NCBI GenBank assembly: GCA_030532895.1
Contig: JAUNKF010000002.1
Span: forward strand, 1 to 64,000
Origin: Lautropia sp.
Lineage (GTDB): Bacteria > Pseudomonadota > Gammaproteobacteria > Burkholderiales > Burkholderiaceae_E
Direction of reading: 5' to 3'
DNA: 64,000 nt
The notes under the pieces were generated by a model. That model was not told the origin of the DNA and did no database searches. It saw only the letters and a program-made list of their open reading frames with translations. The translations under genes and the position numbers were made by a program. Below, one piece after another: positions 54,833 to 64,000 of this stretch (positions within the stretch are counted from its first letter, which is position 1; every line of letters begins with the position of its first letter).

Positions 54833-56506
54833 ATGTCAGATCGTATCGGTCAGAACCGTTTTTGGCTGCTGTGGGTGTTGAGCTGTCTGGCAGCGCTCGC
54901 CGTGCTGTATGGGTGGTGGCTCGAAGGACGGCCGCAGCCGGTGGCCGAAGCGGCCGACGACAAGCTGCAATGCGTCTCCTACGCCCCGTTCCGCAAGCCG
55001 GGTGAAACCCCCCTCGACCCCTCGGCGATGGTCAGCGAGGCGCGCTTGCGGGAGGATCTGAGCATCCTGGCTGCACGAACCCAGTGCGTGCGAACCTATT
55101 CGGTCATCCAGGGGCTGGATGCCGTGCCGAGGGTGGCCCAATCGCTGGGCATGAAGGTGTATCTGGGCGTCTGGCTTGGCCGTGAGCGTGACAAGAACGA
55201 CATCGAGGTCGAGCAGGCGATCCGGCTGGCCAACGAGTACCCTGATACCGTGCAGGGCGTGATCGTCGGTAACGAGGTGCTGCTTCGGCGCGAGTTGGCG
55301 CCGAAGGTGCTGGCCGAATACATCGACCGCGTTCAGGAAGGCGTGAGCGGGGCCAACATTCCTGTCACCTATGCCGATGTCTGGGAGTTCTGGAGTGAGA
55401 ACACCGAGCTGGCCCGGCATGTCTCTTTCGTGACGGTGCACATCCTGCCGTATTGGGAAGACCACCCCGTGGGTATCCACGGGGCCATCGAGCATATCGT
55501 CGGCACCGCCGAAGCCATGCGCAAGCTCTTCGATGGCAAGGACATCCTGATCGGCGAAACCGGCTGGCCCAGCGCCGGCCGTCAGCGGGATGGTGCTGTG
55601 GCCAGCCGTGTCAATCAGGCCCGATTCCTGCGCGAGTTCAGCCTGGCTGCGGCCGAGCACGACCTGAAGTACAACTTCATCGAGGGCTTCGACCAGCCGT
55701 GGAAACGGGGGCAGGAAGGGGCGATGGGCGGCAACTGGGGCGTGTTCGACAGTGCCGGTGAGGCCAAGTTTCCGGCCACGGGGCCAGTGGCTCAGGATGA
55801 AGGCTGGTACTGGGGCTGGGTCGGCGCGCTCGTGGGCGCCTTGTTGCTGGGGGCGCTTGGCAAGCGCTGGGGGGCTGCGGGCCTCCAGCTTGGGCTGCCC
55901 GTTGGCATCGGGTTGGTGACAGGCGCCGTGGTCGTCGCCCAGGGCCGCTATCTGTGGATCTGGAACCGCAATGTGCTGGAGTGGAGCACCACGGTCGTCT
56001 TCTGTGTGCTGAGCGTGCTGCTGATGCTGGCCGTGATGCGCTTGTGCCTCTCGGGTGGGCCCGGGCGCCAGCTGGGGCCTGATGGCAGCCTGACCTCGGG
56101 CCGTCGGGCGCCGGGTGTGGCGGCGCTGTGGCGCCATCGTGGGCAAGGCTTTGGCCCTTTGCAGTGGCTGGGCCTGCTGCGCACCTTCTTCCTGCTGGCC
56201 GGGGCCACGATGGCCGTGTTGCTGGTGTTCGATGCGCGCTATCGTGGCTTTCCGTCCGTGCTTTACGCCTTGCCGATCTTCTCGTTGTTGCTGGCACAAG
56301 TGGCCGGATGTCGGCTCGGGGGCGCCATCGAGGAGCGCATCCTCGCGGGGGTCTGTCTGGTGGGCAGCATCAGCTTCGTGCTGCTGGAAGGCTTCGAGAA
56401 CACCGAATCCCTGGTGTTTGCCGCCTGCCTCGTGCTGATGGCCGCACTGGCGACCGATGGCGGCTTCTGGTTGAAGCGTGCCGAGGAGGAGCCGGCTCCT
56501 CGCTGA
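54833..56506 (+). CDS. GH17-domain membrane protein (beta-1,3-glucan processing)
   Basis: A 557-residue protein. An N-terminal anchor helix (WLLWVLSCLAALAVLYGWWL) leads to a GH17-like domain (about 50-300) beginning CVSYAPFRKPGE, with VIVGNEVLLRREL (acid/base Glu) and ILIGETGWPSAGRQRDG (nucleophile Glu), then FIEGFDQPWKRGQEG. About seven helices fill the C-terminal half. GH17 enzymes hydrolyse or transglycosylate beta-1,3-glucan. Paired divergently with the GH17-GT2 synthase it probably trims, branches or exports the same polymer. The ATG at 54833 is chosen because homology begins there; the ribosome site is weak (GGAA). Confidence 0.8.
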   Translation: MSDRIGQNRFWLLWVLSCLAALAVLYGWWLEGRPQPVAEAADDKLQCVSYAPFRKPGETPLDPSAMVSEARLREDLSILAARTQCVRTYSVIQGLDAVPRVAQSLGMKVYLGVWLGRERDKNDIEVEQAIRLANEYPDTVQGVIVGNEVLLRRELAPKVLAEYIDRVQEGVSGANIPVTYADVWEFWSENTELARHVSFVTVHILPYWEDHPVGIHGAIEHIVGTAEAMRKLFDGKDILIGETGWPSAGRQRDGAVASRVNQARFLREFSLAAAEHDLKYNFIEGFDQPWKRGQEGAMGGNWGVFDSAGEAKFPATGPVAQDEGWYWGWVGALVGALLLGALGKRWGAAGLQLGLPVGIGLVTGAVVVAQGRYLWIWNRNVLEWSTTVVFCVLSVLLMLAVMRLCLSGGPGRQLGPDGSLTSGRRAPGVAALWRHRGQGFGPLQWLGLLRTFFLLAGATMAVLLVFDARYRGFPSVLYALPIFSLLLAQVAGCRLGGAIEERILAGVCLVGSISFVLLEGFENTESLVFAACLVLMAALATDGGFWLKRAEEEPAPR

Positions 56507-56542
56507 TCCATCAGACCGTGTCAGGCCGGCCTTGCCCCAGGG

Positions 56543-56830
56543 TCATCTGAGCGGCATGGCTTGTGGTCGGCCATCGAGCCGGGCAATCTTGTCAGGATTG
56601 CGGACGATGAAAATTCTGTTCATCCTGCCATCCACATCACAGGCAAGACTGACCGAAGCCATGATGCGGCCCTGTTCACACAGCAGGGTGCCCCGGAGGC
56701 CATTGATGGTCGTAAGGCGCCATTCGCAAGTCCGCCAGGCATGTGCAAGCTTTCCCGACACGAAATCCAGCACCGCACGCCTACCGGAAACAGGTTCTGG
56801 ATTTTCCGGGTTGGTCCCAAAGTCACAGCA
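56543..56830 (-). pseudogene. Remnant of an ECF41-type sigma factor (C-terminal SnoaL-like domain)
   Basis: The minus-strand frame reads GRRAVLDFVSGKLAHAWR, then WRLTTINGLRGTLLCEQGR, then DGRMNRIFIVRNPDKIARL and a stop. This is the wording of the C-terminal SnoaL-like extension of ECF41/SigJ sigma factors (typically VNG.PG..., DGRI...I.IVRNPDKL). Upstream in the same frame a stop follows within a few codons of PENPEPVSG, and no sigma-2 or sigma-4 region is present before the neighbouring gene at 56859. It is therefore a decayed 3' fragment of about 95 codons. Confidence 0.6.
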
Positions 56831-56858
56831 TCATGGCCGTTGAGGCCATGATGGATCA

Positions 56859-57224
56859 TCAGGCACCTGTGTGGACTTTGGCCCCCTTCGGCCGGGCAAT
56901 CACCAGAAGCCCGAGCAGCGCGGCGACGGCGGCCGGTTCATAGGAATAGAGGATCAGCCCGAACAGACCGGCGGCCACCGCGATCAGGCCCAGCGTGCGG
57001 TAACGCAGCACCGTGGCCAGCAGCGCGATGCCCAAGGCCACCCAGCCCAGCTCCTGATGGCGGAAGGAGAGGATCAGCGCCGTGCGCCCGGCACACAAGC
57101 CTTCCCACGGGGTCACGTCACACGCCTGACCCACCTCGGTGGCTTCCACCACCAGATAACGGAGTGCCAGCGCGATGGCCAATGCCACGGCGGGATAGAT
57201 CAGGTCTTTGAGCTGGAATGTCAT
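56859..57224 (-). CDS. Small membrane protein, function unknown
   Basis: A 121-residue protein with about three or four helices (YPAVALAIALALRYLVV, LGWVALGIALLATVLRY, LGLIAVAAGLFGLILYS, PAAVAALLGLLVIARP) and a short loop with two Cys (ACDVTPWEGLCAG). It starts 18 bp after the rho stop on the same strand, so it is probably in the rho transcript. I do not recognise a named family. Confidence 0.65.
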   Translation of the reverse strand: MTFQLKDLIYPAVALAIALALRYLVVEATEVGQACDVTPWEGLCAGRTALILSFRHQELGWVALGIALLATVLRYRTLGLIAVAAGLFGLILYSYEPAAVAALLGLLVIARPKGAKVHTGA

Positions 57225-57242
57225 GGCTGGCCCCTGCCGTCC

Positions 57243-58502
<1,260 letters not shown>

Positions 58503-58989
58503 AAAAGGTTGAAAAAAGTGTGGTTGATCGGGTCGCCATCGTCAGCCATGACGAGGCAACGGAGAAGAAAAAGCGGGGGATGCGTCGATAACCGGGTCTG
58601 ATCTGCGCCGGCCTGGCAAATGATGCGCGCGGAGGGGAAGCGAAGGAGGGCTTCTCGACCTGTCAGGCAGCAGAGGGGAGCAGCGCGGCTGAATAGCCGG
58701 ATGACGGGCAGACACGAAGTGCCAGCAGAGCCAGGCGGGGAGGATCTCGCCTGTTGCGCTTGTCCATCCGGCATGGCTGATGCCTTCGGATGGCGTCTGT
58801 GAGCGCCCGATCAGGATCGGGTACGCACTGTACTACGAATGGCGCCGTTTCGCAAAACGGCAAGGGGCGCCCTGTCTCTTCAGGGCCGTGTGGCATGAAG
58901 CGCCAGACGGCCCTGGCGCGTGTCCTCCACGCTCGGCGGGGACGACTGCGTGCATGGCACGCGTCAGGGCAGCCTCGGTACGGCGGGCT
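58503..58989. other. trxA-rho spacer
   Basis: 487 bp without a gene, forming the rho leader and the trxA 3' region. On the minus strand it carries two hairpins that could end trxA transcription: AGGGCCGT/ACGGCCCT (about 58883-58914) and CCGTTT/AAACGG (58845-58860). Repeat copy 15 sits next to trxA. Rho leaders often hold attenuation signals, but none can be proven by eye. Confidence 0.5.
58916..58965. repeat. Dispersed palindromic element, copy 15
   Basis: Left arm GCGCGTGTCCTCCACGC, core GGGGACGACTGC, right arm GTGCATGGCACGCG; directly downstream of trxA. Confidence 0.6.
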
Positions 58990-59310
58990 TTACAAGTTGC
59001 TGTCGAGGAAGGCCGTCAGTTGGCCCTTGGAGACGGCACCCACCTTGGTGCCCACCAGCGTGCCGTTGCGGAACAGCATCAGCGTCGGAATGCCGCGAAT
59101 GCCGTATTTGGCAGCAATGGCCTGGTTGTCATCGACGTTGACCTTGGCCACCGCCACCTTGTCGGCATACTCGCGCGACACGTCGTCGAGCATCGGCGAG
59201 ATCAGTTTGCAGGGGCCACACCATTCGGCCCAGAAATCGACCAGCACCGGGCGGTCGGACTGAAGCACGTCTGCGTCGAAGCTGTCGGTGGAAACGTTCT
59301 TGATACCCAT
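58990..59310 (-). CDS. trxA: Thioredoxin
   Basis: A 106-residue thioredoxin with the active site [17 protein letters not shown] and the cis-Pro loop [15 protein letters not shown]. It keeps cytoplasmic proteins reduced. The ATG at 59310 gives the standard N terminus; GAGAG lies upstream. Located upstream of rho on the same strand, the usual proteobacterial order. Confidence 0.98.
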   Translation of the reverse strand: MGIKNVSTDSFDADVLQSDRPVLVDFWAEWCGPCKLISPMLDDVSREYADKVAVAKVNVDDNQAIAAKYGIRGIPTLMLFRNGTLVGTKVGAVSKGQLTAFLDSNL

Positions 59311-59625
59311 AGGTCTCTCAGGTCTCTCCTGTTCGGAATCTAAAAATAACACGGGCTGAAGGGGCTGATGGCACCGTCAGGGTTATATCTGGCATGCGTC
59401 AACTGAATTCAAGCGCCTTGCTTGCCTCAACGCTGCCGCATACCCTGGCGCGCGGGCATCCGGCCGGCGTGAACACGGGTTGAAGACCGGCCAGGAACCG
59501 TGCGGGCCGATGCCCAGACCGGCTTGAATCGGCACGATGCCTGTCACCCCAAGCCTCTGACGTCTGAACGACAGAAGGTCGCGGGGTGCAGATGATGCAC
59601 TGCATCATGGTCAATGTCGAGTGTT

Positions 59626-59655
59626 GGCGCGTGTTACGCATTGATTCGTGGCCAG
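59626..59655. repeat. Dispersed palindromic element, half copy 16
   Basis: GGCGCGTGTTACGCATTGATTCGTGGCC (from 59626) resembles the left arm plus core; upstream of the 4.5S RNA gene. Confidence 0.45.
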
Positions 59656-59669
59656 GATGATGGCCCCAC

Positions 59670-59697
59670 TTGATCCCGATCCGGCTTGAGCTACAAT
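59670..59697 (+). promoter_or_regulatory. Promoter of the 4.5S RNA gene
   Basis: -35 TTGATC (59670-59675), 16-bp spacer, -10 TACAAT (59692-59697), with the predicted start about seven bases later at the 5' end of the RNA stem. Confidence 0.65.
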
Positions 59698-59703
59698 CGC
59701 CGG

Positions 59704-59803
59704 CGGACGGGCCTCCTCGCATTGTGGCTCGGGAACCTGGTCAGGCCCGGAAGGGAGCAGCCATAACCGTTCACCGCAAGTGCCGAGGGTTTGGCTCGTC
59801 CCC
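59704..59803 (+). ncRNA. ffs: Signal recognition particle 4.5S RNA (small bacterial type)
   Basis: The conserved Ffh-binding loop is present as CCTGGTCAGGCCCGG followed by AAGGGAGCAGCC. Terminal strands GGACGGGCC (59705-59713) and GGCTCGTCC (59793-59801) pair over nine positions, closing a rod of about 100 nt, the right size for the small SRP RNA. It guides Ffh to signal sequences for membrane targeting. It sits directly upstream of dnaX. The 3' end has no clear terminator, so read-through into dnaX is possible. Confidence 0.9.
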
Positions 59804-59832
59804 TTCATTTTCAGGCCCAACAGAAGATTACG

Positions 59833-62007
59833 GTGCAGTCACCATCCACCCATCAGGTGTTGGCCCGCAAATGGCGCCCCCGCGATTTCCAGTCACTGGT
59901 CGGCCAGGACACGGTCGTGCGGGCGCTTTCCCATGCGCTCGACAACCAGCGTCTGCATCACGCCTACCTGTTGACGGGCACGCGCGGTGTCGGCAAAACC
60001 ACCATTGCCCGCATCCTTGCCAAGGCGCTCAATTGCGAAAAGGGCGTCAGCGCCCAGCCCTGCGGCCAGTGTTCGGCCTGCGTCGGGGTCGATGAAGGGC
60101 GTTTTCCCGATTATCTCGAAATGGACGCCGCCTCGAACCGAAAGGTCGAGGAGATGGCGGTCGTGCTGGAAAACGCCGCCTATTTGCCCACGGTCGGCCG
60201 TTACAAGGTCTTCGTCATCGACGAAGTCCACATGCTCTCCACCCACGCCTTCAATGCGATGTTGAAGACGCTCGAAGAGCCGCCCCTGCATGTCGTTTTC
60301 GTGCTCGCCACCACTGATCCGCAGAAGGTGCCGGTCACGGTGCTGTCGCGCTGCATGCAGTTCGGTTTGCGTAACGTCAGCCCGCAGATCGTGGCCGGGC
60401 ATCTGGCCAAGGTGCTCGATGCCGAGCAAATTCCCTATGAGCCAGCCGGACTCGATTTGATCGGCAAGGCCGCCGGCGGCAGCATGCGTGATGGTCTGTC
60501 GCTGCTCGATCAGGCCATTGCGCTGGGCGCCGGGCAGGTGCAGCAGCAAACCGTGCAGGAAATGCTCGGCACGGTACACGAGGCTCAGGCGCCCCGGTTG
60601 CTGGCCTTGCTGGCTGCCGGTGAGGCGGCCGAGCTGATCGCTTTCGTCGATGCGATGGCCGCTGAAAACCCCGCCTATGGCCAGGTGCTGATGGCCATGG
60701 CCAGCGAGCTTCAGCGCATTTCGCTCGCGCAGTTGGGGCAAGGGGATCCACATCCGCTCGCCGATCAGGTCGATGCGGCCGATGTGCAGGTCTGGTATCA
60801 GATCGCCATTCATGGTGTGCGGGATCTGCCGCTTGCGCCCGATGCCCAGACCGGCTTCACGATGACGCTGTTGCGGATGCTTGCCTTCCGGGCCGACACG
60901 CTCGGCCTGTCGGCCGTGCCGGCTGCTCGTGTCGCGCCGCCGCCGGCCTTGAGGGGCGGCCGAGGTGATGCGCCAGCGCTCAGCCATCGAGGCGCCGCTG
61001 GTGCCGGAGCGCCCGATACCCGTGCGCCAGCCCCGACGGCTGCTGCCCATCGGCCGCACACGGGCACCTGGACCGATGAGGCGCCTCGTCCGGCCCATGC
61101 CGAGCAGGGCGGTAGTGCCTTGCAGCGTGCCCGTGAAGCGGCCCGAGCCATGGCCAGCACCCTCGGCGGTACGGAGCGTCGGGAAGGCGCCCGCAGCCAG
61201 CAGGCGTCCGCTGTGCAGGGCGGCAGGCCAAGGCAGGCACAGTACCTGGAGCGAAAGGAGCCGCCGGCACAGTCTGCCCATCCCGACAGTCATCCCGTGC
61301 CATCACGTCGCATCGAGGAGAGCCATCCACGTGCCCGTGAAGTGAGTGCCCGGCCAGCAGGCCGGGCTGCCGACGGCGCTGCCTCGGGTGAGGCATCTGC
61401 CGGTTCGGCGCATGCGGCATCGTCCGCAGACGACCCGCCTGGCCCTGCTGCTTCCCGCACTGCCGAGGCTTTAGCGGCAACGGTGGCTAGGGTGCCACAG
61501 TCCGTGCCGGATCCGGGGATGGGCGCTCACGAGCATGGGCACAATCCGGGTGGCCTGACCGCGCAAGCGCCTCTCGAAGGGGGAGAGGCACGGTTGGCCC
61601 TGGCTGATCCGGCGTTGGGTTTTGACGGCGATTGGCCGGCGCTGGCCGAGCGCTTGCCGGCGCAGGGGGCGTTGCGACTGCTGTTCACCCAGAGCGAGCT
61701 GGTGGCTTGTGAGGCCGGGCGGTTCGAGTTGCGGGTTGGTTTGTCGCAATTCACCGAGGCGGCGCTGGTCGAACGGGCCAAACAGGTATTGGCCGAGCAC
61801 TTCGGGCGTCCGATCAGCGTGCAGGTGACGGTGGGCGAACTGGGCACGCAGACGGCTGCTGCCAGGGTGGCTGCGCGTCGTGAGCGTCGCCAGGCTGAGA
61901 GTGTCGAGGCCATCCATGCCGATCCTTTCGTGAAAACCCTGATCAGCGAATTTGGCGCTACGATCCTGCCGGATTCGATCAAACCCATTGACGGAGAAAA
62001 ACCATGA
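59833..62007 (+). CDS. dnaX: DNA polymerase III subunits gamma and tau
   Basis: A 724-residue clamp-loader ATPase. The AAA+ module begins [17 protein letters not shown], with Walker [19 protein letters not shown], a Cys-rich zinc module ([10 protein letters not shown]), Walker [27 protein letters not shown] and sensor 1 [14 protein letters not shown] long Ala/Pro/Arg-rich region (about 370-600) precedes the tau C-terminal polymerase-binding domain ([22 protein letters not shown]). No A-rich slippery site for gamma production was noticed. The GTG at 59833 avoids overlap with the 4.5S RNA; the open frame extends to 59791. Confidence 0.95.
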   Translation: MQSPSTHQVLARKWRPRDFQSLVGQDTVVRALSHALDNQRLHHAYLLTGTRGVGKTTIARILAKALNCEKGVSAQPCGQCSACVGVDEGRFPDYLEMDAASNRKVEEMAVVLENAAYLPTVGRYKVFVIDEVHMLSTHAFNAMLKTLEEPPLHVVFVLATTDPQKVPVTVLSRCMQFGLRNVSPQIVAGHLAKVLDAEQIPYEPAGLDLIGKAAGGSMRDGLSLLDQAIALGAGQVQQQTVQEMLGTVHEAQAPRLLALLAAGEAAELIAFVDAMAAENPAYGQVLMAMASELQRISLAQLGQGDPHPLADQVDAADVQVWYQIAIHGVRDLPLAPDAQTGFTMTLLRMLAFRADTLGLSAVPAARVAPPPALRGGRGDAPALSHRGAAGAGAPDTRAPAPTAAAHRPHTGTWTDEAPRPAHAEQGGSALQRAREAARAMASTLGGTERREGARSQQASAVQGGRPRQAQYLERKEPPAQSAHPDSHPVPSRRIEESHPRAREVSARPAGRAADGAASGEASAGSAHAASSADDPPGPAASRTAEALAATVARVPQSVPDPGMGAHEHGHNPGGLTAQAPLEGGEARLALADPALGFDGDWPALAERLPAQGALRLLFTQSELVACEAGRFELRVGLSQFTEAALVERAKQVLAEHFGRPISVQVTVGELGTQTAAARVAARRERRQAESVEAIHADPFVKTLISEFGATILPDSIKPIDGEKP

Positions 62008-62330
62008 TGAAAAACCAGTTGGCTGGCCTGATGAAGCAGGCGCAGCAGATGCAGGACAACATGAAGAAGGCCCAGGAATCGCTGGGCGAGATCGAGGTCG
62101 AGGGCCAGTCGGGTGCCGGTCTGGTCAAGGTCGTGATGACCGCGCGCAACGACGTGCGCCGCATCGCCATCGACCCGAGCCTTTTGGCCGATGACAAGGA
62201 CATGCTCGAAGACCTCGTGGTGGCCGCCGTCAACGATGCGCTGCGTCGTGCCGAGAAGACGGCCCAGGAAAAGATGTCGGCCGTCACCGCTGGCCTGCCG
62301 CTGCCCCCCGGCTTCAAGCTGCCGTTCTGA
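62004..62330 (+). CDS. ybaB: YbaB/EbfC nucleoid-associated protein
   Basis: A 108-residue DNA-binding dimer: [21 protein letters not shown] at the N terminus and [21 protein letters not shown]. It overlaps the dnaX stop by four bases and is followed 16 bp later by recR, the standard dnaX-ybaB-recR order. CGGAGA lies before the start. Confidence 0.95.
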   Translation: MMKNQLAGLMKQAQQMQDNMKKAQESLGEIEVEGQSGAGLVKVVMTARNDVRRIAIDPSLLADDKDMLEDLVVAAVNDALRRAEKTAQEKMSAVTAGLPLPPGFKLPF

Positions 62331-62346
62331 GCCAAGGGCAGGGCGC

Positions 62347-62949
62347 ATGAAAAGCCCGGTTGCTTTCGATGAGCTGGTGCAAGCCCTGCGTGGACTGCCG
62401 GGCGTGGGGCCGCGCTCGGCCCAGCGTCTGGCCTTCCATCTGTTGCAACGCGATCGTGAGGCGGCCCGGCGGCTGGCCGACGGGCTGAATCAGGCACTCA
62501 CCCGTGTGCGCCAGTGCCAGCGCTGCAACACGCTCACCGAGCAGGAAGTCTGCGAGATCTGCGCCTCCGAGGCGCGCAATGCGGCGCTTCTCTGCGTGGT
62601 CGAAAGCCCGGCCGACATGCTCGTCATCGAGCAGACGCGCGCCTACGATGGCTTGTATTTCGTGCTGATGGGGCGGCTATCGCCACTCAACGGCATCGGC
62701 CCGGCCGATCTGCAATTCGAGCGCCTGCTTGCCCGCGCCACCGATGGCGTGGTGAAGGAGGTGGTACTGGCCACCAACTTTACGCAGGAAGGCGAGGCCA
62801 CGGCCCATTATCTGAGCGAAGTGCTCACGGCCCGAGGCTTGTCGGTGAGCCGCCCGGCACGCGGCGTGCCGCTGGGCGGCGAGCTGGAATATGTGGATGC
62901 CGCCACCGTGGCCCAGGCGCTGCGTGATCGACGCGGCATCGCGCCGTAG
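62347..62949 (+). CDS. recR: Recombination protein RecR
   Basis: A 200-residue RecFOR-pathway protein. A helix-hairpin-helix ([20 protein letters not shown]), the Cys4 zinc finger ([16 protein letters not shown]) and the Toprim domain ([39 protein letters not shown]) appear in order. Complete and of normal length. Last gene of the dnaX operon. Confidence 0.97.
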   Translation: MKSPVAFDELVQALRGLPGVGPRSAQRLAFHLLQRDREAARRLADGLNQALTRVRQCQRCNTLTEQEVCEICASEARNAALLCVVESPADMLVIEQTRAYDGLYFVLMGRLSPLNGIGPADLQFERLLARATDGVVKEVVLATNFTQEGEATAHYLSEVLTARGLSVSRPARGVPLGGELEYVDAATVAQALRDRRGIAP

Positions 62950-63183
62950 CACTTGGTTGCAAAATGTGGTGTCATGGGGCAAGCGTCAGAAGCTTGCCAC
63001 TGGTGTGCGGATGTATGGATCGTTCAGGCTCATGCCTCTTTTTGTCGAAAAATCAGACAGGTAAAAGGCATTGTTCCAGCCCTTCCCATCACCTGCTGCG
63101 GATGTAGTGGTTTTGTACCAAGGCATGGCAGAAACTGAAATAATGCTCTAATGACGTACTGCTACACTCCGAGCGGTTTCGTT

Positions 63184-63218
63184 GCCCCGGTGTCCTTCCG
63201 ATGATCTTCGGGGCTTCT
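63184..63218 (+). terminator. GC hairpin with U tract ahead of the lipoprotein gene
   Basis: GCCCCG (63184-63189) and CGGGGC (63209-63214) with TTCTTTT after. It lies 235 bp beyond recR and 28 bp before the next ATG, so it could end the recR transcript or act as an attenuator in the lipoprotein leader. Confidence 0.45.
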
Positions 63219-63245
63219 TTTCAAAACACATTGAAAGATTCCCAC

Positions 63246-64000
63246 ATGAAATATCCTCGCGTCGCGCCCCTCGCCGGGCTGGTTGCAGCCGCCATGGTGC
63301 TGGCTGCCTGTGGTGGTGGCGGTTCCTCCGACAACAACTCGAACAACAACGCCAACACCGGCAACAACACGACCAACCCTGGCAACACGGGCAACACCGG
63401 TACGGTTGGCAACGCTGGCGTCGCCAACACGGTGGCCCTCGTCAAGGCTGCCATGACGGGCACCAATGAAGGCGCCTCGGCCCAGGCTGCCGGCGTGGCC
63501 GATGGTTTTGCCAAGGCTGCCACCGCACCGGCCAATGCCAGCGCACTGGGCGGTTATGGTCAGGTGTTCACGGCCACCGACAACACGGCCACCAACACCC
63601 GCATCCACCTGCGCAACTTTGAAACCTATGTGCGCAGCGCCGGCAAGTGGCAGCGTGTGCAGTTCAGCGGCAAGCTGAAGGGCAAGACCTATGCCACCGG
63701 TTATGCGGGTGCTGCTCAGGATTGCAACCTCACCAACGGCTGCCTGCGCGCCGAGGATGATGGCGGCGTGTCCTTCAAGCCGGTGGATGGCCGCTTCCTG
63801 CGCTTCTGGCCCGAGGCTGCCTTCACACAATCGCTGGTGACGCCGGCTCAGGTTGAAGCCATCTTCACCACCGTGCAAACCCGTCTGGTCAAGGACGGCG
63901 GCGGTGCCGATGACCGTGCCAACGCCAAGTACCTGGTCAACGTGGGTGCCGCCTGGACGCCTGCCACCTGGGCTGCCACCGACTTCCCGCGGGATGCTTA
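63246..64000 (+). CDS. Lipoprotein of unknown function (3' truncated by window edge)
   Basis: The frame is open from the ATG at 63246 to the window end (251 codons). The signal VAPLAGLVAAAMVLAAC is a lipobox, followed by a Gly/Ser and then very Asn-rich linker (SSDNNSNNNANTGNNTTN) before a folded domain (FETYVRSAGKWQRVQFSGKLKG, FLRFWPEAAFTQSLVTPAQVE). The linker probably holds the domain off the membrane. I do not recognise the family. No strong Shine-Dalgarno; start fixed by the signal peptide. Confidence 0.75.
   Translation, partial: MKYPRVAPLAGLVAAAMVLAACGGGGSSDNNSNNNANTGNNTTNPGNTGNTGTVGNAGVANTVALVKAAMTGTNEGASAQAAGVADGFAKAATAPANASALGGYGQVFTATDNTATNTRIHLRNFETYVRSAGKWQRVQFSGKLKGKTYATGYAGAAQDCNLTNGCLRAEDDGGVSFKPVDGRFLRFWPEAAFTQSLVTPAQVEAIFTTVQTRLVKDGGGADDRANAKYLVNVGAAWTPATWAATDFPRDA

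Larger units (their letters stand above)
59311..59703. other. Spacer between trxA and the 4.5S RNA gene
   Basis: Gene-free. Contains repeat copy 16, a small inverted repeat around 59591-59610 (GATGATGCA / TGCATCATG), and the ffs promoter. Confidence 0.5.

Noticed and set aside
59833-62007. Programmed frameshift site for DnaX gamma
   Set aside because: No A-AAA-AAG-type slippery heptamer was seen in the linker region.

Overview
The window is 64 kb of GC-rich, gene-dense chromosome from a betaproteobacterium, most likely of the order Burkholderiales. The evidence is gene content and order: rpsP-rimM-trmD-rplS followed by a CoA-type NUDIX gene, rsgA, an M48 peptidase and orn; ffs-dnaX-ybaB-recR; trxA followed by rho; recG-oxyR-cysM; a DUF294/CBS protein and a DnaQ-like exonuclease near actP/yjcH; and a MoxR-DUF58-TgpA operon. 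The genus cannot be fixed by reading alone. I saw no rRNA, tRNA, CRISPR array, prophage or insertion sequence.

Layout. 1-7.7 kb is a metal region: the 3' end of a CDF exporter (DmeF-like), a MarR regulator, zur, and a leftward operon encoding an AztD-like zinc chaperone lipoprotein, an outer-membrane barrel, a ZnuA-type binding protein and a ZnuB-type permease, with a Zur-box-like palindrome ahead of it. No ABC ATPase is encoded with them. 7.9-13.5 kb holds a cNMP/CBS/nucleotidyltransferase protein and exonuclease, an AT-richer VapBC module, and actP-yjcH. 13.7-24.5 kb holds purU, a small outer-membrane protein, pgi, a candidate 48-codon small gene, a DUF423 protein and a double-length UvrA with four ABC modules. 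24.8-36.5 kb holds ridA, recG, oxyR, cysM, an LD-carboxypeptidase with a His-rich tail, an orphan minimal nucleotidyltransferase, a MltB-type transglycosylase and the MoxR/DUF58/transglutaminase operon. 36.8-51.3 kb holds etfBA, a CNNM/CorC protein, the S16-L19 operon (with an unusual insertion in TrmD), rsgA, an M48 protease, orn, a GT39-type glycosyltransferase and rpmE2. 51.4-56.5 kb is a divergent pair of GH17-containing membrane proteins that probably build a beta-1,3-glucan. The right end carries an ECF41-type sigma-factor remnant, rho, trxA, the 4.5S RNA gene, dnaX-ybaB-recR and the start of a lipoprotein gene.

How parts fit. The zinc genes form a likely Zur regulon: outer-membrane entry, periplasmic chaperone and binding protein, inner-membrane permease. 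Histidine-rich stretches recur in the exporter, Zur, permease, barrel, chaperone and even the LD-carboxypeptidase. The actP neighbourhood looks like acetate uptake with a nucleotide-sensing partner, interrupted by a toxin-antitoxin module.

The most striking unexplained signal is a family of about 16 imperfect palindromic intergenic elements of about 55-75 bp. Their arms resemble GCGTGTCATGCAC and GTGCATGACACGC, and they have a GGGGA(C/T)GAA-like or GATTCGTC core. They are scattered over the whole window, nearly always in spacers, sometimes inside operons, and in one case supplying the last codons of a gene.
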